In this document: positions 15,795-23,841 of the stretch, piece after piece
Layout of the letters: each line of letters begins with the position of its first letter
Numbering within the stretch: position 1 is the first letter of the stretch
Source of the DNA: CAVVSD01 sp963757125
GTDB taxonomy: Bacteria; Actinomycetota; Thermoleophilia; Solirubrobacterales; Solirubrobacteraceae
Direction of reading: 5' to 3'
Length of the DNA stretch: 64,000 nt
Assembly (NCBI GenBank): GCA_963757125.1
Contig: CAVWQP010000009.1
Coordinates: 434,001 to 498,000, forward strand
Made by a program: the position numbers and the translations under genes
The notes under the pieces: generated by a model
Seen by the model: only the letters and a program-made list of their open reading frames with translations
Told to the model about the DNA's origin: nothing
Database searches by the model: none

Positions 15795-17584
15795 CCGAGC
15801 TGCTGCCGTCCCCCGAGCACATCCCCGGCGGGTACCGCCGCGACCCCAGCCACGCGGGGCTCGTCATCGACCGCGACGTCTACGTGCCCATGCGCGACGG
15901 GGTGCGGCTGTGCGTCGACGTCCACCGGCCGGAGACGGACGAGCCGCTCCCGGCGCTGCTCGCCTTCGCGATCTACAACAAGGAGATCCAGACGCCGGAG
16001 GCCACCGCCGCGCTGCCGCCGCAGCCGGCGTGGTCGCCGCTGTGGACGGGCCCGCAGGAGGCGGGGGACACGCGCTTCCTCGTGGCCCGCGGCTACGTCC
16101 ACGTCATCGGCATGCCGCGCGGCGTGGGCAAGTCGGACGGCGGCGGCTCGCGCGAGTTCGACTCCTACGACCTCATCGAGTGGATCGCGCAGCAGCCGTG
16201 GTGCGACGGGAACGTCGGGATGATCGGCATCTCCGGGTTCGGCGCCGAGCAGGTCCACGTCGCGCGCCAGAACCCGCCGAGCCTCAAGGCGATCTTCCCC
16301 TTCGACCCCCGCGGCGCCTACGGCACGCTCGGCGGCTTCCGCGAGGAGTACCCGGGCGGCGTCGTGCACCTGTTCCGCTACCTCGTGGGGCACTTCGGCG
16401 TGTTCCACCAGGACCGCGGCGCCCCCGGCGAGCTGCCGCCGGAGAAGGAGGCGCTGTGGCGGGCGGCGATGGACGACCCGGACTACCGGATGTACCCGCA
16501 CGTCCACAACGTCGTCTCGATGAAGGGCCAGCACATGCCGGCCTGGTTCGAGATGCTCATCGATCCGTTCGAGCAGCCGGGAACGGTCGAGCGCAGCGAG
16601 GAGGAGTTCGGGCAGATCCGCATCCCGACCTACACGGGATCGGGCTGGTACGGCTACACGTACAAGACGCACCTCCAGGGCGCCCAGACGTACTGGCGGC
16701 ACCTGCAGGGCATCGACAAGAAGCTGCTGTTCCTCGGCCCCGCGCACCTCGAGCGGCCGTTCCACGGCCTGCACCACGAGATCCTGCGCTGGTACGACCA
16801 CTGGCTGAAGGGCATGGACACCGGCGTCCTCGACGAGCCGCCGGTCCGCTTCTGGGTCAGCGGCGCGAACGAGTGGCGCACCGCCACGGACTGGCCGCTG
16901 CCCGAGACGCAGTGGACGAAGCTGTACCTGTCGAGCTGGGAGCGCCTGCGCACCGAGCCCTTCACGCCCGAGTCGGCCGACGACCGCATCCCGCCCGACT
17001 CGTTCGTGCAGATGCCGCTCTCGCAGACGCGCGACGTCACGGGCCTGCGGTTCCTGAGCGACCCGCTCCCGCACGACGTCCTCGTCGCGGGGCCGTCGGT
17101 CCTGAACCTCTGGGCGGCGATCGACCAGGACGACACGAACTGGATCGTGATCCTCAAGGACGTGGGGCCCGACCCGTCGGTGCAGACCGCGCGCGAGGGG
17201 GAGTGGGAGGTCCCCGCGAACCTGCCGGAGCGCGAGCTGACCCGGGGCTGGCTGAAGGCGTCCAACCGCGCGCTGGACCCCGAGCGCAGCACGGAGTGGA
17301 AGCCGTTCCACCGGCTCACCCGCGCCGCGGCGCAGCCCGTCGTGCCGGGCGAGGTCACCGAGTACCGGATCGAGATCCTGGCCACCGCGAACCTCTTCAA
17401 GGCCGGCCACCGCATCTGCCTGGAGATCACGAGCATGGACCGCCCGACCGGCGTCGCCGGCGCGACGAACGTCGAGTACGTCCCGTACCACGTGTGCAGC
17501 TCGAGGACGACGCTCCACCACATCCACCACGACACGGAGCACCCGTCGCACCTCCTGCTCCCCGTCATCCCGGAGGACGCATGA
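15791..17584 (+). CDS. CocE/NonD family hydrolase (X-Pro dipeptidyl-peptidase S15-like)
   Basis: The product has 597 residues. An N-terminal alpha/beta hydrolase part opens with VYVPMRDGVRLCVDVHRPE. The nucleophile elbow is MIGISGFGAEQVHVA (~155-169). A C-terminal jelly-roll domain typical of cocaine esterase-like enzymes ends in HIHHDTEHPSHLLLPVIP. Family members hydrolyse esters or amides of bulky substrates. There is no clear signal peptide, so it is probably cytoplasmic. Its start overlaps the 2Fe-2S gene and its stop overlaps the MetE-like gene (ATGA at 17581), making it part of one translationally coupled operon with the molybdenum hydroxylase. It may release the substrate or open an intermediate of that pathway. 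Confidence 0.88.
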   Translation: MTELLPSPEHIPGGYRRDPSHAGLVIDRDVYVPMRDGVRLCVDVHRPETDEPLPALLAFAIYNKEIQTPEATAALPPQPAWSPLWTGPQEAGDTRFLVARGYVHVIGMPRGVGKSDGGGSREFDSYDLIEWIAQQPWCDGNVGMIGISGFGAEQVHVARQNPPSLKAIFPFDPRGAYGTLGGFREEYPGGVVHLFRYLVGHFGVFHQDRGAPGELPPEKEALWRAAMDDPDYRMYPHVHNVVSMKGQHMPAWFEMLIDPFEQPGTVERSEEEFGQIRIPTYTGSGWYGYTYKTHLQGAQTYWRHLQGIDKKLLFLGPAHLERPFHGLHHEILRWYDHWLKGMDTGVLDEPPVRFWVSGANEWRTATDWPLPETQWTKLYLSSWERLRTEPFTPESADDRIPPDSFVQMPLSQTRDVTGLRFLSDPLPHDVLVAGPSVLNLWAAIDQDDTNWIVILKDVGPDPSVQTAREGEWEVPANLPERELTRGWLKASNRALDPERSTEWKPFHRLTRAAAQPVVPGEVTEYRIEILATANLFKAGHRICLEITSMDRPTGVAGATNVEYVPYHVCSSRTTLHHIHHDTEHPSHLLLPVIPEDA

Positions 17585-18707
17585 GCACGAGGACGACGCC
17601 GCCGTTCCGGGCCGACCACGTCGGGAGCCTGCTGCGCCCGCCGGAGCTGCTGGAGGCCCGCGCGCAGGCGGCCGACGGCGCGATCACGCCCGGTGAGCTG
17701 CGCGCGGCGGAGGACCTGGCGATCTCCGACGCGGTGCGCCTCCAGCGCGACGTCGGCCTGCGCGCGGTGACCGACGGCGAGTTCCGCCGCGCCTCCTGGC
17801 ACATGGACTTCATCTACGGCCTGGACGGCATCCAGCGCTCCGAGGAGCGCAACCAGGTGGAGTTCCACAACGAGGGCGGGACGATCACGTTCCAGCCCGT
17901 CGGCGCCGGCGGTCACGGGCCGCATCGGCCTGGCGCACACGATCTTCGGCGAGGACTTCGCCGCGCTGCAGGCGATCGCCGGCGACGCGGTCGCCAAGCT
18001 CACGATCCCCTCGCCCAGCATGGTCCACTACGGCAGCGGGCGCGCGCGGATCGACGCCTCGATCTACCCCGAGCTCGACGCGTTCTGGGACGACCTGGCC
18101 ACGGCCTACGCCGAGGAGATCCGGCGGCTCGGCGAGCTCGGCTGCACGTACCTGCAGCTCGACGACACGAGCCTCGCGTACTTCAACGATCCCACCCAGC
18201 GCGAGTTCATCGCGCAGATGGGCGGCGACCCGGAACGCCAGCACGAGCGCTACATCGCGACGATCAACCGAGCGCTGGCGGGCCGGCCGGAGGGCATGGC
18301 GGTGACCACGCACCTCTGCCGCGGCAACTACCGCTCGTCGTGGCGCGCCGAGGGCGGCTACGACTACGTCGCGGAGGCGCTGTTCGGCGACCTGGAGGTC
18401 GACGGCTTCTTCCTCGAGTACGACGACGAGCGCTCCGGGCGGTTTCGAGCCGCTGCGCTTCGTGCCGCCTGGGAAGCAGGTCGTGCTCGGGCTCGTCACC
18501 ACGAAGCACGCCGGGCTCGAGTCCTCCGACGAGCTGAAGGCGCGCATCGAGGAGGCGTCGCGGCACCTCGACGTCGAGCAGCTCTGCCTGTCGCCGCAGT
18601 GCGGGTTCTCCTCGACGGTGGAGGGCAACGACCTCACGATCGAGGAGCAGGCCGCGAAGCTCCGGCTCGTCGTGCAGACGGCCGAGGAGGTCTGGGGCCA
18701 AGCATAA
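17581..18707 (+). pseudogene. MetE C-terminal-like (cobalamin-independent methionine synthase II family) protein, two frameshifts
   Basis: Three frames together give one ~375-residue protein of normal family length. The first piece (FRADHVGSLLRPPELLEA; VTDGEFRRASWHMDF) runs to ~17900. The second (IYPELDAFWDDLATAYAEEI; TYLQLDDTSLAYF; TTHLCRGNYRSSW) runs to ~18437. The third (FVPPGKQVVLGLVTTKHAG; LCLSPQCGFSST) ends at 18707. Each change is a net +1, apparently an extra G at ~17902 and within the GGG at 18437-18439. The zinc ligands (His and Cys of HLCRGN, Cys of SPQCGFSS) are conserved. Stand-alone relatives act on methylthio or epoxide substrates or are uncharacterised; methionine synthesis is not implied. 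It is the last gene of the molybdenum hydroxylase operon. Confidence 0.8.
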
Positions 18708-18723
18708 GGCGAAGCCGTTGCCC

Positions 18724-18739
18724 CCATCCCGCGGGATGG
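18724..18739 (+). promoter_or_regulatory. 16-bp perfect palindrome upstream of the SARP gene
   Basis: CCATCCCGCGGGATGG is perfectly symmetric and lies 17 bp after the MetE-like stop and 92 bp before the SARP start. It could be the operon's terminator hairpin, although it has no loop and no T-run, or an operator for the SARP gene. The rest of this 123 bp gap holds only the AAGGAGGT ribosome binding site of the SARP gene. Confidence 0.4.
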
Positions 18740-18830
18740 TCCTGCAGAAGGTGCGACCACCCCCGGTCGATACTCCGCATCGAGAGTCGCAACCCGCCCC
18801 CCAGAGGTCCGACAAGGAGGTACGGCCTCG

Positions 18831-19595
18831 ATGTCCATCACCGTCACGCGCACCCTGGAGGTGCGCTGCCTGGGCACGTTCGGCGTCTACGACGGCGGCC
18901 GCAGGCTCGGTCCGTGGTCGAGCCGCCGGGCGAAGGCGCTGCTGAAGCACCTCGTGCTGCACCGGCACCGCCCCGTCCCGCGTGAGGTGCTCATGGAGGT
19001 GTTCTGGCCCGACGCGTGGCCGGCGGCCGCGCGCAACAACCTCCACGGTTCGGTGCACGCGCTGCGCCGGTTCCTGCGCGAGGTCCACGGCGACGTGGAG
19101 CACATCGTCTTCGAGGACGGCTGCTACTCGCTGGCGCCGGAGCTCGAGCTGTGGGACGACGTCAGCGAGTTCGAGCGCCTCGCCCGCGATGCGCACCGCT
19201 GCGACCCCGAGGCTGCGCTGCCGTTGCTGGAGGCCGCCGACGAGCTCTACGCCGGCGGGCTCTTCGACGACGATCCGTACGAGGAGTGGATGCAGCCGCG
19301 CAGGCGCGAGCTCGAGGCCGTCCACCTGGAGGTCCTCGACCGGCTCCTGGAGCACCACCGCGAGGTGGACGCGCTGCACGACTGGGCCGCGATCGCGCGG
19401 CGCATCGTCGCCGCCGAGCCGTGGCGCGAGGAGGTCCAGTGCGAGCTCATGACGTGCTACGCCCGGCAGGGCCGGCACAGCCTCGCGCTGCGCCAGTTCC
19501 AGGCCTGCGTCGTCGCGCTGCGCTCGGCGCTGGGCGCGACGCCATCCGACGACACGCTGGCGCTCGTCGACCGCATCCGGCGGCGCGACGTCTAG
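18831..19595 (+). CDS. SARP/AfsR-type transcriptional regulator with BTAD domain
   Basis: The protein has 254 residues and only the two SARP modules. The first is a winged-helix OmpR-like DNA-binding domain (~8-100: VRCLGTFGVYDGGRRLG, SRRAKALLKHLVLHRHRPV, NNLHGSVHALRRFLRE). The second is a bacterial transcriptional activation domain of TPR-like helices (~105-250: EFERLARDAHRCDPEAAL, PWREEVQCELMTCYARQGR, SLALRQFQACVVALRSALG). There is no NB-ARC or sensor domain, so activity probably depends on expression level. ATG 18831 has a near-perfect AAGGAGGT 9 nt upstream. SARPs often activate secondary metabolite genes, but here only a small unknown gene follows (93 bp later). Confidence 0.9.
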   Translation: MSITVTRTLEVRCLGTFGVYDGGRRLGPWSSRRAKALLKHLVLHRHRPVPREVLMEVFWPDAWPAAARNNLHGSVHALRRFLREVHGDVEHIVFEDGCYSLAPELELWDDVSEFERLARDAHRCDPEAALPLLEAADELYAGGLFDDDPYEEWMQPRRRELEAVHLEVLDRLLEHHREVDALHDWAAIARRIVAAEPWREEVQCELMTCYARQGRHSLALRQFQACVVALRSALGATPSDDTLALVDRIRRRDV

Positions 19596-19687
19596 CGGCA
19601 AGCACCGGCTAAGTGCCGGGCAAGCCGTCGGCAAGCGGCGCCCCCGAGCATTGGTCTCGTCGAATCCCCCACACGAGGAGTCCCCTC

Positions 19688-20152
19688 ATGCCCAGCACCC
19701 CCATCGAGCTGCCCGTCGGCGTCTTCAGCGGCGCGTTCGAGGCCGAGATCGTCGAGGTCGGCCCGAACGTCGTGGCTCCCACGACCGTCATCCGCACGGA
19801 CGAGACGTGGAAGATCGCCTGCAAGTGGAGCCTCGACGGTCTGCTCGCACCTGCACTCGACGGCACGTGGTCGATCCAGGCCGTCATCGAGGGCCTCGGC
19901 GCGTCGGTCGAGATCACCCGCCCGCCGCAGCAGGTGCCGCTGAACGCCGCCGCTCCGTTCCCGCTGCCGCGCAACTACGCGCTCGACGTGGTCTTCGGGC
20001 CCGGCAGCGTCAACCTGGGCGGGCAGCCGAGCGTCATGGCGCGCGTCGGCGTCGCGCTGACCTACCGGTTCCCCGTCGGGATCGGCGGCCAGCCCGGCCC
20101 CATCGCGACGTTCCTCGAGCTCGGCGCGGTCCAGATCTACCAGGGCAACTAG
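19688..20152 (+). CDS. Hypothetical protein (~154 aa), beta-rich
   Basis: No family is recognised. The sequence alternates hydrophobic and polar residues with many Pro/Gly turns (VGVFSGAFEAEIVEVGPNVV; TWKIACKWSLDG; YALDVVFGPGSVNLGGQ; VGVALTYRFPVG), suggesting a beta-sandwich. It has no signal peptide and no membrane segment. ATG 19688 is preceded by GAGGAG with a self-complementary spacer (GAGGAGTCCCCTC), almost the same leader as that of the dioxygenase at 60555. It follows the SARP gene on the same strand and could be its target. Codon use and the ribosome binding site support a real gene. Confidence 0.6.
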   Translation: MPSTPIELPVGVFSGAFEAEIVEVGPNVVAPTTVIRTDETWKIACKWSLDGLLAPALDGTWSIQAVIEGLGASVEITRPPQQVPLNAAAPFPLPRNYALDVVFGPGSVNLGGQPSVMARVGVALTYRFPVGIGGQPGPIATFLELGAVQIYQGN

Positions 20153-20158
20153 TACCGA

Positions 20159-20401
20159 CTACTCGCCAGGGGCGGGCGTCTCCCCGACGTCCGCCCCGAA
20201 CGCGATCCACGGGCCGACCCCGGCGGCGAGCTCGAGCTCGTCCGGGGTCCAGGCCTCGTCGTGCTCGGGCAGGAACCGGGCGAACTGCTCGGCGAGGTCG
20301 GTGTTGCCGGTGCGCTCGAGCATCGCGACGACGTCGCGCGTGTGCTCCTCCTCGTCGGCGGAGAGGCGCTTCCCGGCCCAGAGCATCTGTGCGGTGGGCA
20401 T
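20159..20401 (-). CDS. Small hypothetical protein (80 aa)
   Basis: This acidic 80-residue protein has Leu/Glu-rich helices (RLSADEEEHTRDVVAMLERT, DLAEQFARFLPEHDEAW). No family is recognised, and there are no membrane or signal features. Support comes from a TAGAGA hexamer (20408-20413 on this strand) ending 6 nt before ATG 20401, matching the leaderless pattern seen at other genes here. It is convergent with the 154-aa gene and divergent from the MarR gene. Confidence 0.5.
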   Translation of the reverse strand: MPTAQMLWAGKRLSADEEEHTRDVVAMLERTGNTDLAEQFARFLPEHDEAWTPDELELAAGVGPWIAFGADVGETPAPGE

Positions 20402-20459
20402 GGGGGATCTCTACCCGATCGGCCGGACCCCGCGCAGGTAGGGTCGGCTTTCCGCGCTC

Positions 20460-20960
20460 ATGCAACCAGAGATCCCCGCACGGGCGAACCGCAAGCTGGA
20501 GGACGAGTTCCCCGAGGTCGACTCGCTGGCCAGCGACGTCGTGATCAACGTCTGGCGTACCTCCGCGCTGCTGTCCGAGGACCTCGTCCGCGTGCTGCGC
20601 CCCTACTCGCTGACGCTCACGGGGTTCCGCGTCCTCATGATGCTGCGCGCCGCGGGCGGGACGCTCTCGCCGGCGGAGATCGCCGCACGGCTCGGCTCCG
20701 CGCGGGCCACGGTGACCGGGGTGCTGGACTCGCTCGAGAAGCGCTCGTCCGTCCTGCGCTCGCCGCACCCCGACGACCGCCGCCGCCTGCAGATCTCGAT
20801 CACCGACAGCGGCCGCGCGCTGCTCGACGAGCTCCTCCCGTCGTACTTCATGCACGAGCGCGACTCCGTCGCCGCGCTCGGCGCCAAGCAGCAGGAGACG
20901 CTCGTCACGCTCCTCGGCGAGCTCCAGCGCGGCCTGTACGCGCGCCGCTCAGACGGCTGA
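20460..20960 (+). CDS. MarR-family transcriptional regulator
   Basis: The protein has 166 residues. The winged helix is clear in the centre: LTGFRVLMMLRAAGGTLSPAE, ARLGSARATVTGVLDSLEK and the wing HPDDRRRLQISITDSGRALL, flanked by dimerisation helices. MarR proteins usually repress efflux or catabolic genes and are released by small phenolic ligands. The start ATG 20460 follows TAGGGT (20439-20444). It is convergent with and overlaps by 12 nt the Bcr/CflA-type MFS gene, which may be its target. Both come from opposite strands, so the link is by proximity only. Confidence 0.88.
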   Translation: MQPEIPARANRKLEDEFPEVDSLASDVVINVWRTSALLSEDLVRVLRPYSLTLTGFRVLMMLRAAGGTLSPAEIAARLGSARATVTGVLDSLEKRSSVLRSPHPDDRRRLQISITDSGRALLDELLPSYFMHERDSVAALGAKQQETLVTLLGELQRGLYARRSDG

Positions 20961-22172
20961 CGTCGCCTCGACCGGCGCCGGCTGCGGCGTCCGGGTGAGC
21001 AGCAGCGCGCCCCAGGCGCCGACGACGAGCGCGGCGACGACGATCGCGAGCGGCACCGCGGTCGCGGTCCCGGCGATGCCGACGAGCGGCGCGACGACCG
21101 CGCCGCCGACCGACTGCAGCAGCCCGAGCAGCGCCGACGCGCTGCCGGCCACGCGCGGGTGGCCTTCCATCGCCAGCGTCGTGGCGTTCGGCTGCACGAA
21201 GCCGAGGCTCGTGACGATGAGGAAGAACGCGGGGAGGATCGCGACGACCGACGTGCTGACCGCGACGGCTCCGACCAGGATCGCGGCGCCGAGCGTCGTG
21301 ATCCCGAGTCCGATGAGCAGGAGCGCGTGCGGCGAGAGGCGGCCGATGAGGCGGCCGTTGACGTGCGTCATGGCGACCAGGCCGAGCCCGTTGGCGGCGA
21401 AGAAGAGGCTGAACGCCTGCGGCGACAGCCCGTAGATGTCCTGCAGCACGAACGAGGACCCGGCGATGTAGGCCAGCAGGGCGGCGAACACGAAGCCGGA
21501 CGAGATCGCGTAGCCGAGGAACACGCGGTCGCGGCCGACCTCGCGCAGGGCGGCGCCCATCGCACCCAGCCCGCCCACCGTCCGCGCGCCGGTCTTCAAG
21601 GTCTCGGGCACGGTGCGGAAGGCCACCGCGAGCAGCACGGCCGCGGCGCCCGCGAGGACCACGAAGATCCCGCGCCAGTCGGTGACGTGGAGGAGCTGGC
21701 CGCCGACGACCGGGGCCACGATCGGGCCCAGGTTGTTGACGAGGATGAGCAGCGAGAAGTTGCGTGCCGCCAGCTCGCCGTCGCCGAGGTCGCGCACGAT
21801 CGCGCGGGAGACGGAGATGCCGGCGCCGCCGGCGAACCCCTGGACGAAGCGCAGCACGATGAGCGCGCCGATCGTCGGCGCGAGCGCGCAGGCCACGGAG
21901 GCGACGACGAAGCCCGCGATCCCGGTCAGCAGCGGGAGCCGACGTCCCACGCGGTCGCTCAGCGGCCCCGCGACGAGCTGGCCGGCGGCGAGCCCGAGCA
22001 GGAACGTCGTGAGCGTGAGCTGCACCGCGGACGCACTCGTGTCCAGGGTGCGCTGCACGTCCGGCCATCCGGGCAGGTACATGTCGACCGCGAGCGGCAC
22101 GAACGCCCCGAGGCATCCGAGCAGCACCATGAGGCGCGTGGAGACTGCGGGCTGTGCTTGCGCGCTGGTCAC
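20949..22172 (-). CDS. MFS multidrug transporter, Bcr/CflA (DHA1) family
   Basis: This 407-residue protein has 12 predicted membrane helices. The N-terminal motif VDMYLPGWPDVQRTLDTS is the hallmark of the Bcr/CflA subfamily. Motif A lies between helices 2 and 3 (GPLSDRVGRRLPLLTG). Members export chloramphenicol, bicyclomycin, sulfonamides or dipeptides by proton antiport. GTG 22172 is the start; TACCCT lies 12 nt upstream. It is divergent from the GMC oxidoreductase gene (58 bp) and overlaps the 3' end of the MarR gene. Confidence 0.88.
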   Translation of the reverse strand: MTSAQAQPAVSTRLMVLLGCLGAFVPLAVDMYLPGWPDVQRTLDTSASAVQLTLTTFLLGLAAGQLVAGPLSDRVGRRLPLLTGIAGFVVASVACALAPTIGALIVLRFVQGFAGGAGISVSRAIVRDLGDGELAARNFSLLILVNNLGPIVAPVVGGQLLHVTDWRGIFVVLAGAAAVLLAVAFRTVPETLKTGARTVGGLGAMGAALREVGRDRVFLGYAISSGFVFAALLAYIAGSSFVLQDIYGLSPQAFSLFFAANGLGLVAMTHVNGRLIGRLSPHALLLIGLGITTLGAAILVGAVAVSTSVVAILPAFFLIVTSLGFVQPNATTLAMEGHPRVAGSASALLGLLQSVGGAVVAPLVGIAGTATAVPLAIVVAALVVGAWGALLLTRTPQPAPVEATSAV

Positions 22173-22230
22173 GGCGGGGCCGTGAGGGTAGTACGGCCGC
22201 TAACGGCGTCGGATCCGGCAGGATCTGCGC

Positions 22231-23820
22231 ATGTCCTCCTCCTACGACTACGTCATCGTCGGCGCCGGGTCCGCCGGATGCGTGCTCGCCTACCGCCTCG
22301 GCGAGGATCCCGGCGTTCGCATCGCGGTCATCGAGGCGGGCCCCGCCGACACCGATCCGCAGATCCACGTCCCGTTCGCGTTCGGCGCGCTGCTGAAGAG
22401 CCGGGTGGACTGGGACCTCGTCTCCGAGCCCGAGCCCGGCCTCGACCTGCGCCGCAACTACATCCCGCGCGGCAAGGTGCTCGGCGGGTCCAGCTCGCTC
22501 AACGCGATGATCTACATCCGCGGCAACAGGCTCGACTACGACGACTGGGCCGCCGACGGCGCGGACGGCTGGGGCTACGAGGACGTGCTGCCGTACTTCA
22601 GGCGGGCGGAGGACAACTCGCGCGGCGAGAGCCGCTACCACGGGGTCGGCGGGCCCCTGGCGGTGCAGGACGGCCGGTCGCTGCACCCGCTCGTCGACTC
22701 GATGATCGCCGCGGCCGTCGAGTCGGGCATGCCGGCGAACGACGACCACAACGGCGAGGTGCAGGACGGCGCCGGGCGCGACCAGTTCACGATCCGCGAC
22801 GGGCGCCGGGACAGCACGGCGTCGGCGTACCTGCGCCCCGCGGTCGCCCGCGGCAACGTCGACGTCATCACGAACGCCCACGCGTCGCGCCTCCTGTTCG
22901 AGGGCGACAGGGCGGTCGGCGTCGAGTACCTCAAGGACGACGTGCTGCAGGAGCTGCGCGCGGAGCGCGAGGTGCTCGTCTGCGGGGGCGCGTATCACTC
23001 CCCGCAGCTGCTCATGCTCTCCGGCATCGGGCCCGCCGCGCACCTGGCCCCGATGGGCATCGAGGTCCGCCAGGACCTCCCCGTCGGCGAGGGGCTCCAG
23101 GACCACCCGGTCTGCTCGCTGCAGTGGCTCAGCAACGAGCCGAGCATGCTCGCGGGCTTCAGCCCCGAGGCGGCCGCCCAGTACGAGGCGGACGCCAGCG
23201 GTCCGCTGAGCTCCAACGTCGGCGAGGGCTGCACCTTCCTGCGCAGCAACCCCGATCTCCCGGCCCCGGATCTCCAGTTCATCTTCGGGCCGCTGCACCT
23301 GCACGAGGAGTTCCTCGGGCTGATCACCGACGACGCGTACTTCTTCGGCCCCGCGCTCGTGAAGCCCACGTCGCGCGGCCGCGTGACGCTGCGCTCGCCC
23401 GTGTTCCACGCCAAGCCGCGCATCCTGCACAACTACCTGGGGACCGAGCAGGACCGCCGGGCGATGATCGAGGGGATGCGGATCGCCATGGGCGTCGGCG
23501 AGCAGTCCGCGCTCGACGCGGCGCGCGGCGAGCGGTTCGCCTACCCGGCGTCCGACAGCGACGCGGACATCATGGACTTCGTCCAGCGCCGCACGCACAC
23601 GGTCTACCACCCGGTCTCGACGTGCTCGATCGGCCCCGTCGTGGACAGCGAGCTGCGGGTCCACGGCGTCGACGGGCTGCGCGTCGTGGACGCCTCGGTC
23701 ATGCCGTCGGTGCCCCGCGGCAACACGAACGCGCCGGTGATCATGGTCGCCGAGAAGGCCGCGGACGTCATCCGGGGACTGGCCCCGCTGCCGCACGTCG
23801 GCGAGGCCGCCACCATCTGA
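22231..23820 (+). CDS. GMC-family oxidoreductase (choline/alcohol dehydrogenase-like)
   Basis: This FAD enzyme has 529 residues. It shows the N-terminal ADP-binding motif VIVGAGSAGCVLAYRL (residues ~6-21), GMC signature 1 (GKVLGGSSSLNAMIYIRGN), signature 2 (GGAYHSPQLLMLSGIGP) and the catalytic His/Asn pair in YHPVSTCSIG and RGNTNAPVIM near the C-terminus. Relatives oxidise choline, polyethylene glycol or long-chain alcohols with FAD. There is no secretion signal. A weak AGGA precedes ATG 22231. It is the only oxidoreductase in its immediate neighbourhood; no betaine aldehyde dehydrogenase or osmotic-stress genes are adjacent, so the choline substrate is not supported. Confidence 0.9.
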   Translation: MSSSYDYVIVGAGSAGCVLAYRLGEDPGVRIAVIEAGPADTDPQIHVPFAFGALLKSRVDWDLVSEPEPGLDLRRNYIPRGKVLGGSSSLNAMIYIRGNRLDYDDWAADGADGWGYEDVLPYFRRAEDNSRGESRYHGVGGPLAVQDGRSLHPLVDSMIAAAVESGMPANDDHNGEVQDGAGRDQFTIRDGRRDSTASAYLRPAVARGNVDVITNAHASRLLFEGDRAVGVEYLKDDVLQELRAEREVLVCGGAYHSPQLLMLSGIGPAAHLAPMGIEVRQDLPVGEGLQDHPVCSLQWLSNEPSMLAGFSPEAAAQYEADASGPLSSNVGEGCTFLRSNPDLPAPDLQFIFGPLHLHEEFLGLITDDAYFFGPALVKPTSRGRVTLRSPVFHAKPRILHNYLGTEQDRRAMIEGMRIAMGVGEQSALDAARGERFAYPASDSDADIMDFVQRRTHTVYHPVSTCSIGPVVDSELRVHGVDGLRVVDASVMPSVPRGNTNAPVIMVAEKAADVIRGLAPLPHVGEAATI

Positions 23821-23841
23821 TCGACTGCGTACCGTGAGGGG

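Noticed and set aside
22231..23820. Choline dehydrogenase (betA)
   Set aside because: The GMC family is clear, but no betaine aldehyde dehydrogenase, choline transporter or BetI gene is adjacent, so the specific name is not supported.
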